A stretch of DNA of 64,000 bases from assembly GCA_026393985.1 (NCBI GenBank), contig JAPKZB010000088.1:62001-126000 (forward strand), read 5' to 3'. Within the stretch, counting starts at the first letter, position 1. Each line of letters opens with the position of its first letter. Under the pieces are notes generated by a model that did no database searches, was not told the DNA's origin, and worked only from the letters and a program-made list of their open reading frames with translations. The stretch is from Acidobacteriota bacterium. GTDB lineage: Bacteria; Acidobacteriota; Terriglobia; Bryobacterales; Bryobacteraceae. A program made the position numbers and the translations under genes. Shown piece after piece: positions 7,687 through 15,725 of the stretch.

Positions 7687-10305
7687 GTGAGCCTCTTTCT
7701 CCTCTGCGCCGCCGCGCTCTCCCTCACCGTCACCGACCCCTCCGGCGCCCCCGTCCGGGCCACCGGCCAGCTCGATCAACTCTCGAGCGGCGTCACCACC
7801 CGCTTCACCACCGACGCCCAGGGCCAAGCCACCCTCGAAGGCCTCGCCGGACGCTACCGCCTCTCCCTCGCCAAGCCCGGCTTCGTCACCCACTCCGAAC
7901 TCCTCTCCCTCGACGCCCCCGTCGCCAAAACCATCGTCCTCGCCGTCGGCGCCCCCACCTACGCCGTCTCCGTCGTCGCCACCACCCCCCTCCCCGGCCC
8001 CCACCAATCCCGCGCCGAAATCCCCGCCCCCATCCAAACCGCCACCGCCGAAGACCTCACCGCCTCCGGCGCCCTCGACCTCTCCGACTTCGCCAACCGC
8101 CGCCTCGGCGGCGTCTTCCTCAACGAAATCCAGGGTAACCCCCTCCAGCCCGACCTCAACTACCGCGGCTACACCGCCTCCCCCCTCCTCGGCACCCCCC
8201 AGGGCGTCTCTCTCTATATGGACGGCGTCCGCCTCAACCAGCCCTTCGGCGACGTCGTCAGTTGGGACCTAATCCCCCGCCTCGCCGTCGCCGAAATGGC
8301 CCTCATCCCCGGCTCCAACCCCCTGTTTGGCCTCAACACCCTCGGCGGCGCCCTCTCCCTCCGCACCAAAGACGGCCGCTCCCATCCCGGCTCCGCCCTC
8401 ACCCTCAGCGGCGGCTCCTTCGGCCGCAAAATCGGCGAATTCGAACATGGCGGCAGCCTCCCGCGCGGCTTCCACTGGTTCACCGGCGGCCAGCTCTTCT
8501 TTGAGGATGGCTGGCGCGAATCCTCCCCCTCCAGCGTCCGCCAGCTCTTTACAAAAGCCGGCTACCAGCGGGAAAAAACCGCCCTCAGCCTCACCGCCGC
8601 CTACGCCAACAACGGCCTCATCGGCAACGGCCTCCAGGACTTCCGCCTCCTCGCCCGCGACTTCCGCAGCGTCTACACCAAACCCGACCTCACCGCCCAC
8701 CGCTCCCCCTTCCTCAACCTCACCCTCCAACACGCCCTCTCTCCCCGCCTCGCCCTCTCCTCGAACGCCTACTTCCGCTACATCCGCACCTTCACCCTCA
8801 ACGGCGACAGCAACGAAGACTCCCTCGACCAATCCCTCTATCAGCCCAACGCCGCCGAACGCGCCGCCCTCGCCGCCGCCGGCTTCTCCGGCTTCCCCCT
8901 CAGCGGCGAAACCGCCGCCAATACCCCCTTCCCCCAATGGCGCTGCATCGCCAACGTCCTCCGTCGCGACGAACCCGCCGAAAAGTGCAACGGCCTCCTC
9001 AACCGCACCGGCAGCCACCAGCGCAACTACGGCCTCTCCGCCCAGCTCTCCTTCGCCGCCGCCCGCCACCAGTTCACCGCCGGCGCCGCCTACGACGGCA
9101 ACAGCGTCGGCTTCTCCCAATCCACCGAACTCGGCTACCTCAACCCCGACCGCAGCGTCACCCCCCTCGGCGCCTTCGCCGACGGCGTCACCGGCGGCGA
9201 CGTCGATGGCGAACCCTTCGACACCCGCGCCAGCCTCCGCGGCCGCATCCACACCGGCAGCCTCTTCCTCACCGACACCCTCCACCTCGGCCGCCTCCAC
9301 CTCACCGCCTCCGGCCGCTTCAACCAAACCGTCATCGATAACCTCGACCTCATACGCCCCACCCCCGGTACCGGCTCCCTCACCGGCCGCCACACCTTCC
9401 GCCGCTTCAACCCCGCCATCGGCCTCACCTACCGCTGGCTCTACGCCAGCTACACCGAAGGCAGTCGCGCCCCCACCTCCATTGAACTCGGCTGCGCCGA
9501 CCCCGCAGCCCCCTGCCGCCTCCCCAACGCCCTTGCCGGCGACCCCCCGCTCAAACAAGTCGTCACCCGCACCGTCGAAGCCGGCCTCCGCGGCGGCGGC
9601 GAAAGCAACTTCCGCTGGAACGCCGGCTGGTTCCGCTCCGACAACCGCGACGACATTCTTTTTGTCGCCTCCGAACAGGTCAGCTACGGCTACTTCCGCA
9701 ACTTCGGCAAAACCCTCCGCCAGGGCCTTGAAGCCGGCGCCACCGCCCGCATCCGCCGCGCCACTCTGAGCGCCAACTACACCCTCCTTGACGCCACTTT
9801 CCGCAGCCCCGAACAGGTCAACGGCGGCTCCAACCGCTCGAACGACGCCGGGTTCATCGCCATCGAACCCGGCCACCGCGTCCCCCTCATCCCCCGCCAC
9901 ATGACCAAGCTCTCCGCCGACCTCCAGCTCACCGCCAAACTGGTCCTCAACGCTGGCCTGGTGGCCACCTCCCGCTCTTTTGCCCGGGGCAACGAAAACA
10001 ATCGCCACCAGCCCGACGGCCGCCTCTTCCTCGGCGAAGGGACCTCGCCCGGCTACGCCGTCGTCAACCTCGGCGCCCGCTACCAGCTCAACTCCCGCCT
10101 GGAGCTCTTCGGTCAGGCCAACAATCTTCTCGACCGCCGCTACTACTCCGGCGCCCAGCTCGGTGCGACGGCCTTTACGGAGCAGGGAACCTTCATCGCC
10201 CGCCCCTTCCCCGCGGTCAACGGTGTCTTCCCGGTGCGCCACTCCACCTTCTTCGCCCCCGGCGCCCCCCGCGGCCTCTGGGGCGGCCTTCGCTTCCGCT
10301 TCTAG
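7687..10305 (+). CDS. TonB-dependent receptor with N-terminal carboxypeptidase-regulatory-like domain (872 aa)
   Basis: The GTG start at 7687 gives a short hydrophobic leader ([12 protein letters not shown]). Residues ~13-95 form a CarboxypepD_reg-like beta domain ([25 protein letters not shown]). Residues ~110-230 are the plug ([42 protein letters not shown]). The rest is a beta barrel ending in an aromatic C-terminus (LRFRF), the usual outer-membrane insertion signal. It likely imports or senses a large substrate such as an oligosaccharide or metal chelate; the substrate cannot be read from sequence. Proline- and alanine-rich codon use (very many GCC and CCC) follows the local base composition. 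It diverges from the ECF sigma gene, so surface-signalling control is possible. Confidence 0.92.
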   Translation: MSLFLLCAAALSLTVTDPSGAPVRATGQLDQLSSGVTTRFTTDAQGQATLEGLAGRYRLSLAKPGFVTHSELLSLDAPVAKTIVLAVGAPTYAVSVVATTPLPGPHQSRAEIPAPIQTATAEDLTASGALDLSDFANRRLGGVFLNEIQGNPLQPDLNYRGYTASPLLGTPQGVSLYMDGVRLNQPFGDVVSWDLIPRLAVAEMALIPGSNPLFGLNTLGGALSLRTKDGRSHPGSALTLSGGSFGRKIGEFEHGGSLPRGFHWFTGGQLFFEDGWRESSPSSVRQLFTKAGYQREKTALSLTAAYANNGLIGNGLQDFRLLARDFRSVYTKPDLTAHRSPFLNLTLQHALSPRLALSSNAYFRYIRTFTLNGDSNEDSLDQSLYQPNAAERAALAAAGFSGFPLSGETAANTPFPQWRCIANVLRRDEPAEKCNGLLNRTGSHQRNYGLSAQLSFAAARHQFTAGAAYDGNSVGFSQSTELGYLNPDRSVTPLGAFADGVTGGDVDGEPFDTRASLRGRIHTGSLFLTDTLHLGRLHLTASGRFNQTVIDNLDLIRPTPGTGSLTGRHTFRRFNPAIGLTYRWLYASYTEGSRAPTSIELGCADPAAPCRLPNALAGDPPLKQVVTRTVEAGLRGGGESNFRWNAGWFRSDNRDDILFVASEQVSYGYFRNFGKTLRQGLEAGATARIRRATLSANYTLLDATFRSPEQVNGGSNRSNDAGFIAIEPGHRVPLIPRHMTKLSADLQLTAKLVLNAGLVATSRSFARGNENNRHQPDGRLFLGEGTSPGYAVVNLGARYQLNSRLELFGQANNLLDRRYYSGAQLGATAFTEQGTFIARPFPAVNGVFPVRHSTFFAPGAPRGLWGGLRFRF

Positions 10306-10370
10306 CCGCCCGGTACCGCCCGCCGCCCCCGGGCCACCCCCTCCCCTTCCGGCGGCGGTATCCTGTCGAG

Positions 10371-11600
10371 GTGACCCACCCCCGCCACCGGCTGCCCGCA
10401 CTCGCGCTACCTGCCACCGCCATGATGCTCGGCTGGGGCCTCCGCGGCTTCATCGGCGGCGGCCCCTTCGGCGCTATGATCCCCGGCGCCATGGTCGTCC
10501 TCGCCCTCGCCGTCCTCTATCCCCGCCGCGACTGGACCCTCCCGGCCGCCTTCGGCGCCATTGGCGTCGGCTTCGGAGGAGAGATGACCTACGGCCAAAC
10601 CGTCGGCTTCATCGTCAAGCCCGAGACCTTCTGGTGGGGCTTCCTCGGCCTGGGCCTCAAAGGCGCCATCTGGGCCGCCCTCGCCGCCCCGGTCATCTTG
10701 CTCGGCCTCCGCCCCGCCCCCCGCCCCGTCGCCCTCGCCGCCGGGGCGATGATTCTGGCCACCTGGACCGGCTGGAAGCTCATCAACGAACCCAAGCTCA
10801 TCTACTTCTCAAACCTCCTCGACCGTCCCCGCCCCGAAATCTGGGCCGGCTTCCTGCTGGCCGCCGCTGCCCTTGCGGCCCTCGGTGGCGCGACGGCCCG
10901 GCGTTGGGCGGCGGTTGCCTTTCTCGGCGGCTTTATCGGTTTCGGCGTCGGCGGCGCCATCCAGGGCCTCGGCCGCATCTACGCCCCCACCTGGAACCTG
11001 CACTGGTGGAAGTACATGGAGTTCTTCTTCGGCTACTGCTTCGGCTTCGCCCTCGCCTGGGCCGCGGCCCGCACGGACCTCCAGACGATGCCCGATCCCG
11101 CCCCCGCCCCCGCTCCGCCCGCCTGGCTCGAGCTACCGGTAGCCGCGCTGGTGGCCGCGGCCCTGTTCGCGGTGGCTTGGCACGTGGAGCTCCGCTTCGC
11201 CTACTTACTCGGCGGCAGCCTGCTGCTCGTTGTCCTGACGCGCTATCGCTGGCTCGCCCGCCATGCGGCCTACAGCATCACCTTTGCGGCCGTGGCCTTC
11301 GACCTCGCCCGTTACTGGAGCAAAGAGTACCAGCGCGGCCCGGCCGAACCCGCCTACGCCGTCGCCGCCCTCGCCGCGCTGCTGTTCGCCCTCGCCGTCC
11401 GCCGGACGAACGACGACCCCGCCCGGCTCCTCAATCTCCTGATGTGGGCCTGCGTCGCCGACGCCACGCTGAAGTTCGCCATCCACCCCGACGGCCTCCG
11501 CAACCTCCTCGACCATGTCGCCCTCGCCTTCGTCCTCATGGCGGTCGCCGCCACCCGGATGATCGCCCGGCTTGAAGCCCGCCCCGCCCCGGCGCCCTGA
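10371..11600 (+). CDS. Polytopic membrane protein of unknown function (409 aa)
   Basis: The start is GTG 10371. Roughly ten hydrophobic segments cover the protein, interrupted by short charged loops (LYPRRDWTL, NEPKLIYFSNLLDRPRPE, GRIYAPTWNLHWWKYMEF). Glycine-rich helix motifs such as GWGLRGFIGGGPFGAM and GVGFGGEMTYGQTVGF stand out near the N-terminus. I do not recognise a transporter or enzyme family. It follows the TonB-dependent receptor on the same strand after 65 bp, so co-transcription is possible; that is the only functional hint. Confidence 0.85.
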   Translation: MTHPRHRLPALALPATAMMLGWGLRGFIGGGPFGAMIPGAMVVLALAVLYPRRDWTLPAAFGAIGVGFGGEMTYGQTVGFIVKPETFWWGFLGLGLKGAIWAALAAPVILLGLRPAPRPVALAAGAMILATWTGWKLINEPKLIYFSNLLDRPRPEIWAGFLLAAAALAALGGATARRWAAVAFLGGFIGFGVGGAIQGLGRIYAPTWNLHWWKYMEFFFGYCFGFALAWAAARTDLQTMPDPAPAPAPPAWLELPVAALVAAALFAVAWHVELRFAYLLGGSLLLVVLTRYRWLARHAAYSITFAAVAFDLARYWSKEYQRGPAEPAYAVAALAALLFALAVRRTNDDPARLLNLLMWACVADATLKFAIHPDGLRNLLDHVALAFVLMAVAATRMIARLEARPAPAP

Positions 11601-11712
11601 CCATCAGCGCTCCGCCGCTCGAGCGATTCGATCCCCGTATCCCTCGCCCCTCCGCCGCCTCCCGCCCTGACGGTGCTCCACCGCAGTCGGCCATAGCGAG
11701 AACGGGATGCGA

Positions 11713-12523
11713 CTACTGAGGGGGGCGGTCAGGTCCGACGAGGTCGATGCGGGTAAGGGCCTTGGCGTGGGCATCGGCGATTTCCTCAGACGGAAACCGC
11801 TTGAGGAGCTCGCCGATGGTCGCGTTGACGAGGGCTTTTGCCTGTCGGAGAGCAATCTCCTGCGAGGGCAAGCGGTCGAGGAGGTCGCCGCCAACCCGGC
11901 CCCCACCGCCAGCCGCCCCCACCGCTGCCGCCGCGCTCGCGCCGGACATCGTTGGACAGTAACGATCGACCAGCGCGGTGAAGTCACGCTCCTCGATCCA
12001 GGCGGAGGCGATGGAGGCCATCAATTGCTCTCCTGCCCGGTTCCCCTGGCGGCGACGGATGGCGCCCTTGATCACCAGGGCCGGGTACTTACGATCATCC
12101 GCACAGAAAGCAATCCCTGCGCATCTCTCGGCCTCCTCCAAATCCCCGTTTGTCCATGCGGCCTCCGCGAGAGCAAGGTGCGTGTTGGCGATCTCCGCCA
12201 GTCTGGATTCCACCTTCTCCTGCGGTAAATAGTTAGGCCTGGACTCCAAATCAACGAACATCTGATGGCCCGCCTGCCCCGAAATCGGCACGGACAGCCA
12301 CGTCAGTTCCCCCCCCCGCCTCCAGCGCATCGGCCTCCGCGCGAGTTCCTCGATGAGCGTTACAAAGCCAACCTACCATCAACTGGTAGGGCGGAAGCAG
12401 CACTTGATCCGTATCCGTTTTCAAAGCAAAAACGGGCGGAACAATGGTCGGCAAAACCGTGCTGGAGACGACGTCAGCATAGCCGATGACGTTCAGGCTC
12501 TCAATGGCCACGGGATCACCCAT
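11713..12523 (-). pseudogene. Unrecognised protein gene split by a frameshift at a nine-G run
   Basis: Two overlapping minus-strand frames join into one protein. ATG 12523 opens a 70-residue segment ending ...RGTRAEADALEAG. At the C9 run (12309-12317; G9 on the coding strand) the frame is lost, and the next frame continues GELTWLSVPISGQAGHQ and runs to the stop at 11713. Removing one G joins them into about 269 residues. The second half has a helix-rich, TPR-like stretch (LALAEAAWTNGDLEEAERC, GAIRRRQGNRAGEQL) and a C-terminal repeat of SQEIALRQAKAL and SEEIADAHAKAL. No family was recognised. It lies 1 bp after the upstream gene's stop, so they form an operon. The shift could be a sequencing error, decay or phase variation. 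An internal ATG at 12261 could give a shorter protein. Confidence 0.65.
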
Positions 12524-12524
12524 G

Positions 12525-13190
12525 CTACGAGTTTAGCTTCTCCCTCAAATATCGCCGGCAGCGCCGCTGGAGCACGGTGAAATCGCCGTCACGCTCATTT
12601 GGCAGCTGATTTTGCAGATAGATGAGGTCAATCCCGTCCCTCTGACACCAGGTGAGCATGGCCTCCACGTTTGGATCGTTGGCGACCGTCGCTTTGAGAA
12701 AAAGGGCTTGCAGGTGCAGGTTCCCCCACAGCATGACCCGCCCCGGCAACCGAACCTCGTGAGTCCAGGCGCGCGCATCGCCGCCGGTGAGTCCGAGTGG
12801 GCTCGGGTGCAGGGGATCCGTCCCTTCAAGGTAGTCCTCTGGGCTGTGGAAGAGCGCCGTGAGAGTGTAACTCAGATACTGGCGATGGTCCGGCGGAAGT
12901 TCGCGCCGGGCGAGATACGTACTGACGGACTCGTCCGCATCCGGCCGTCCGAGCCGGTGCACGAGTCCGCCGGAGTCGAAAGGAGTCGCCTTGGCCGTAT
13001 CAACGTGATCGCTTTCGATCGAATGCGAAAAAAGAATTCCGCAGGCGGTAGACGGATAGCGGAAGGGTCCGACGTAGAAGAAGATATCGTTACTCGTGCC
13101 AAGAGCGCAGTTCCCCGGCCCTCCCAACGCCGCCGACCCACAGCCACCCTCCCCTGAGGTCCGGCCCCGCGCCCAACGCCGCCGCTTCAC
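12525..13190 (-). CDS. Unrecognised protein next to the IS element; N-terminus probably replaced
   Basis: The frame is open from 13190 to the TAG at 12525 (up to 221 aa). The first ~25 residues overlap the transposase orfA on the other strand and are low in complexity, so the native start is probably lost; the believable protein begins around ALGTSNDIFFYVGPFRYP. Recognisable features are CGILFSHSIESD, ATPFDSGGLVHRLG, HSPEDYLEG and a basic C-terminus (QRRCRRYLREKLNS). I cannot assign a family. It precedes the frameshifted gene by 1 bp and both are less proline- and alanine-rich than the flanking genes. Position beside an IS and an integrase suggests accessory cargo. Confidence 0.55.
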   Translation of the reverse strand: MKRRRWARGRTSGEGGCGSAALGGPGNCALGTSNDIFFYVGPFRYPSTACGILFSHSIESDHVDTAKATPFDSGGLVHRLGRPDADESVSTYLARRELPPDHRQYLSYTLTALFHSPEDYLEGTDPLHPSPLGLTGGDARAWTHEVRLPGRVMLWGNLHLQALFLKATVANDPNVEAMLTWCQRDGIDLIYLQNQLPNERDGDFTVLQRRCRRYLREKLNS

Positions 13191-13407
13191 GGCTGCCTAT
13201 AAGCAAAAGATACTCGCCGCCGCAGACGCCGCCACCGCCCCAGGCGCCATCGGCGCTCTTCTCCGCCGCGAGGGCCTCTACTCGTCTAACCTCACCAACT
13301 GGCGACAGGAACGCGCCACCGCCATCACCCAAGGCCTCACGCCGAAACCCCGCGGTCCCAAACCACAACAGGATCCTTCGGCCAAGGAGCTCCAACAACT
13401 CCATCGC
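13096..13407 (+). pseudogene. IS3-family transposase orfA, N-terminal part
   Basis: Residues ~28-104 hold the IS3 orfA helix-turn-helix: RRRFTAAYKQKILAAADA, AIGALLRREGLYSSNLTNWR and the linker PKPRGPKP. These bind the element's terminal repeats in relatives. The coding homology stops at KELQQLHR (about 13407), where a leucine-zipper segment should continue. The frame then runs into unrelated sequence and ends at 13467. The leucine-zipper remainder is found ~640 bp further on (14060-14187), so the gene is split by an insertion. The native start is uncertain because the element's left end is missing. Confidence 0.8.
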
Positions 13408-13514
13408 GGAGTGATGCGGATGCCGCGGCCAAACTGCTGCGACACTAAACATACGCCGTCAGCTTAGGAAGCGGGGGTTTGCATCAAGCACTCGTTTTGT
13501 TATGCAGCACTGTC

Positions 13515-13934
13515 ATGAAACTCGGCTGCCCGTTTTTGCTCATGCTCATTTCGCTCCTTCCGGTCTCTGCGTTTGATCCAGTTTCGGAAGCGCTTCAGGT
13601 TGACAAGCTTTATCGCAGCGCACGCAACCAAAGAGACACTATTGCGCTGGAGAAGATACTTACCCCAGATTTCAAATTCATCTACCGGAACGGGAAGATC
13701 GAAGATAAAGCAACGTTCCTGAAATCTATCGGCGAAGGCCGCCTGTCCACCAATGTTGAGCAACAGGACATTAGCACGTTCGCTTATGGACAAACGGTCA
13801 TCGCGATCCGAAAAGAATCTTGGACGCCAATCAACGGCACCAAATTGGAAGTCATCAGGTCGAGCGTAATTGTACACGAGGGTTCGGGATGGAAACTGGC
13901 GCTGGTGCAGTCTTCCCTGCTTCCGGCCAACTGA
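13515..13934 (+). CDS. Small secreted NTF2/SnoaL-like (DUF4440-type) protein inside the IS element
   Basis: ATG 13515 was chosen because it opens a clear signal peptide (MKLGCPFLLMLISLLPVSA); a frame extension to 13479 adds nothing useful. The mature ~120 residues follow the DUF4440/NTF2-like plan: helices (LYRSARNQRDTIALEKIL), TPDFKFIYRNGKI, a strand with VIAIRKESW, and a last strand with SGWKLALVQSS. Members form cone-shaped alpha+beta barrels and may bind small ligands. The gene is visibly richer in A and T than everything around it and sits within the transposase orfA, so it arrived later than the IS. Short inverted octamers flank it (TTGCATCA at 13479, TGATGCAA at 13932). Confidence 0.7.
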   Translation: MKLGCPFLLMLISLLPVSAFDPVSEALQVDKLYRSARNQRDTIALEKILTPDFKFIYRNGKIEDKATFLKSIGEGRLSTNVEQQDISTFAYGQTVIAIRKESWTPINGTKLEVIRSSVIVHEGSGWKLALVQSSLLPAN

Positions 13935-14059
13935 TGCAAGCGGCCAATCAAGATGATGCGCAAGCCTTATGCAGATCCGACTTCAAGGACGAGTTGGGCT
14001 CTGAATGGCTTACTCCAAGACCCCACACGCCATTGCCTGCATGCAGGTGGAGAGCGCAG

Positions 14060-14187
14060 CGACTTCAAGAAATCGAGCGCCTCACCGAACGGCTGCGCAA
14101 GGCAGAACTCATCATCGACGTTCAAAAAAAGAGGCCGCTTTGCTCGGCCGGACCCTGGACTCCCCGAACCCGGAAGACCTGCGGTAA
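14060..14187 (+). pseudogene. IS3-family transposase orfA, C-terminal part with slippery A7 site
   Basis: This is the leucine-zipper tail of orfA: RLQEIERLTERLRKAEL and IIDVQKK in one frame. At A AAA AAG (14125-14131) a -1 shift gives KKEAALLGRTLDSPNPEDLR and a TAA at 14185-14187. That stop overlaps the ATG of orfB (TAATG). Without the shift the frame continues as unrelated Arg/Pro-rich sequence. A AAA AAG is the classic IS3-family frameshift heptamer, but relatives of this sub-group usually encode QKK(V/E)AALLG without a shift, so a one-base deletion is equally likely. Confidence 0.7.
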
Positions 14188-15188
14188 TGGAGTCCGCGAC
14201 GGCACTGGCAAAGACGGTAGGCGTAGCACCCGCCTGCGCCGCTCTGGGGCTGCCGCGAGCTTCCTTCTATCGATTCCACCGGCCACTGCTCGGTCCGGCT
14301 CCCGCCCGCCCACGGCCCACCCGCGGCCTGGCGCAGTCCGAACGCGACGCCGTGCTTCACCAACTGCATAGTCCCCGGTTCCAGAACGATTCCGCCATCG
14401 AGGTTTGCGCCACTCTGCTCGACGAAGGCCAATATTATTGCTCGTCGCGGACCATGTACCGCCTGCTCGCTGCCGCCGGCGAGAGCCACGAGCGCCGCCA
14501 CCAGCTCGTCCATCCCTCCTATCAGAAACCAGAGTTGCTCGCCTCCCGGCCCAATCCACTGTGGAGCTGGGATATCACCAAACTGCTCGGGCCCGCCAAG
14601 TGGACATACTACTACCTGTACGTCATCTTGGACGTCTTCAGCCGCCATGTCGTGGGCTGGATGGTGGCCCATCGAGAGAGCGCGGCACTGGCCAAACACT
14701 GGATCGGCGAGACCTGCGCCAGGCAGGGAATCGCCCGCGATTCCCTGACCCTTCATGCGGATCGGGGCTCTTCGATGACGTCCAAACCGGTGGCGTTCCT
14801 GCTCAGCGACTTGGGGGTCACCAAGACCCATAGCCGCCCCCATGTTTCCAACGACAACCCGTATTCGGAGAGTCAGTTCCGGACCTTGAAGTACCGGCCG
14901 GACTTCCCGCAGCGGTTTTATACGATGGGGGAAGCCCGGGCTTTCGTGAGCGCCTTCATGGACTGGTACAACAACGAACACCATCATTCGGGTATCGCGC
15001 TACTGACGCCGGCGGATCTACACTACGGCCGCGCGGCGGAGGTCATCAGCCAGCGCCAGGCGGTACTCGATGCCGCCTATCGAGCTCATCCGGAACGCTT
15101 TGTGAAAAAGCCGCCGGTTCATCCCCAAGCGCCAATCGCCGTCTGGATCAACAAACCCGTGGCGAAACCAGACAACAATACTCAGTAA
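14187..15188 (+). CDS. IS3-family transposase orfB, DDE/rve integrase core (333 aa)
   Basis: ATG 14187 overlaps the orfA stop as TAATG. The N-terminus (VGVAPACAALGLPRASFYR) is the HTH_21-type helix-turn-helix. The rve core has SWDITKL (first Asp), LHADRGSSMTSKPVAFLL (second Asp) and PYSESQFRTLKYRP (catalytic Glu), followed by WYNNEHHHSGIALLTP, the standard IS3 end motif. Length and all three DDE positions are intact, so this half could still be functional in trans even though orfA is interrupted and the left end is missing. Confidence 0.93.
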   Translation: MESATALAKTVGVAPACAALGLPRASFYRFHRPLLGPAPARPRPTRGLAQSERDAVLHQLHSPRFQNDSAIEVCATLLDEGQYYCSSRTMYRLLAAAGESHERRHQLVHPSYQKPELLASRPNPLWSWDITKLLGPAKWTYYYLYVILDVFSRHVVGWMVAHRESAALAKHWIGETCARQGIARDSLTLHADRGSSMTSKPVAFLLSDLGVTKTHSRPHVSNDNPYSESQFRTLKYRPDFPQRFYTMGEARAFVSAFMDWYNNEHHHSGIALLTPADLHYGRAAEVISQRQAVLDAAYRAHPERFVKKPPVHPQAPIAVWINKPVAKPDNNTQ

Positions 15189-15219
15189 ACTTCTTTGCCG
15201 ACTGTCTCAAAGTCGTTGA

Positions 15220-15723
15220 CACGCGCCGCGCCGCCTGTTGTTGCTGCTCGACGAGATGGCGACGCGGCAATGCGCCGCACTGCAAATGATCCGCGCCGAC
15301 TATCGTTTTAGCCGCCGCGACGTGCGCCAGGAGACCGGCTGGAGCGACGCGCAACTGAAGCGGCATCTGCACAAGCTCGAAGAACTCGAATACCTGATCG
15401 TGCATCGCGGCGGGCGCGGCCAGAGCTTCGTTTATGTGCTCTTCTTCGAGCGGCCCGCCGATCCGCGCCAGCCGTTCCTGCCGGGCTTGATCGACATCGA
15501 AACGCTCACCGGTCACGGCTACGACGAAAAGAAGTACGGCCCCAATGGCGACAAGGACGGGTCAAGCATGCCCCCTGAACCCCACCGGATCAGCACAAGT
15601 ACGAGTGCGCCGACGCCAATAAAGACGGGCTCTCCGAGCACTTTTAGCGCGAATGGCCGAAAAGGCGCTTATAGGGACGCGGAGGAAGAATCCGCCGTAA
15701 TCGTAGCGGTGGGAGCGTTATAG
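15220..15723 (+). pseudogene. C-terminal remnant of an element-borne replication/primase-type protein (winged helix)
   Basis: The frame emerges directly from the right end of the IS (in-frame TGA at 15217-15219, no native start). The visible part starts RRLLLLLDEMATRQC and contains a winged-helix block: YRFSRRDVRQETGWSDAQL, HLHKLEELEYLIVHRG and GRGQSFVYVLFFERP. From memory, the same block ends large primase-like (CHC2 zinc-finger) proteins of planctomycete and acidobacterial integrative elements, which are usually followed by tyrosine integrases, as here. The last ~60 residues are low in complexity. The stop is 2 bp before the integrase start. Loss of the N-terminus makes it a pseudogene. Confidence 0.65.
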
Positions 15724-15725
15724 CC

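Larger units (their letters stand above)
13096..15220. mobile_element. IS3-family insertion element, left end missing and internally interrupted
   Basis: The element consists of an orfA start (helix-turn-helix), a foreign insert of ~640 bp (about 13408-14050), the orfA tail, and orfB with an rve-type DDE integrase core. The right end probably lies at 15218-15220, where TGCCGACTGTCTCAAAGTCG is followed by TTGACA; the gene on that side resumes immediately afterwards without its start. No inverted copy of this right terminus was found near 13000-13170, so the left terminal repeat appears deleted. It inserted into a replication-type gene (remnant at 15220-15723). Confidence 0.8.

Noticed and set aside
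10306..10370. GC-rich partial inverted repeat after the TonB-dependent receptor as a terminator
   Set aside because: The arms (GGTACCGCCCGCC / GGCGGCGGTATCC) are imperfect and no T run follows.
8269..10401. A 710-codon open frame on the minus strand
   Set aside because: It lies opposite the TonB-dependent receptor. The translation is Gly/Ala/Glu/Val-rich without domains, the expected shadow of a very high GC third position.
13000..13170. Left terminal inverted repeat of the IS3 element
   Set aside because: Nothing resembling the inverse of the right terminus (TGTCAACGACTTTGAGACAG) is present here.
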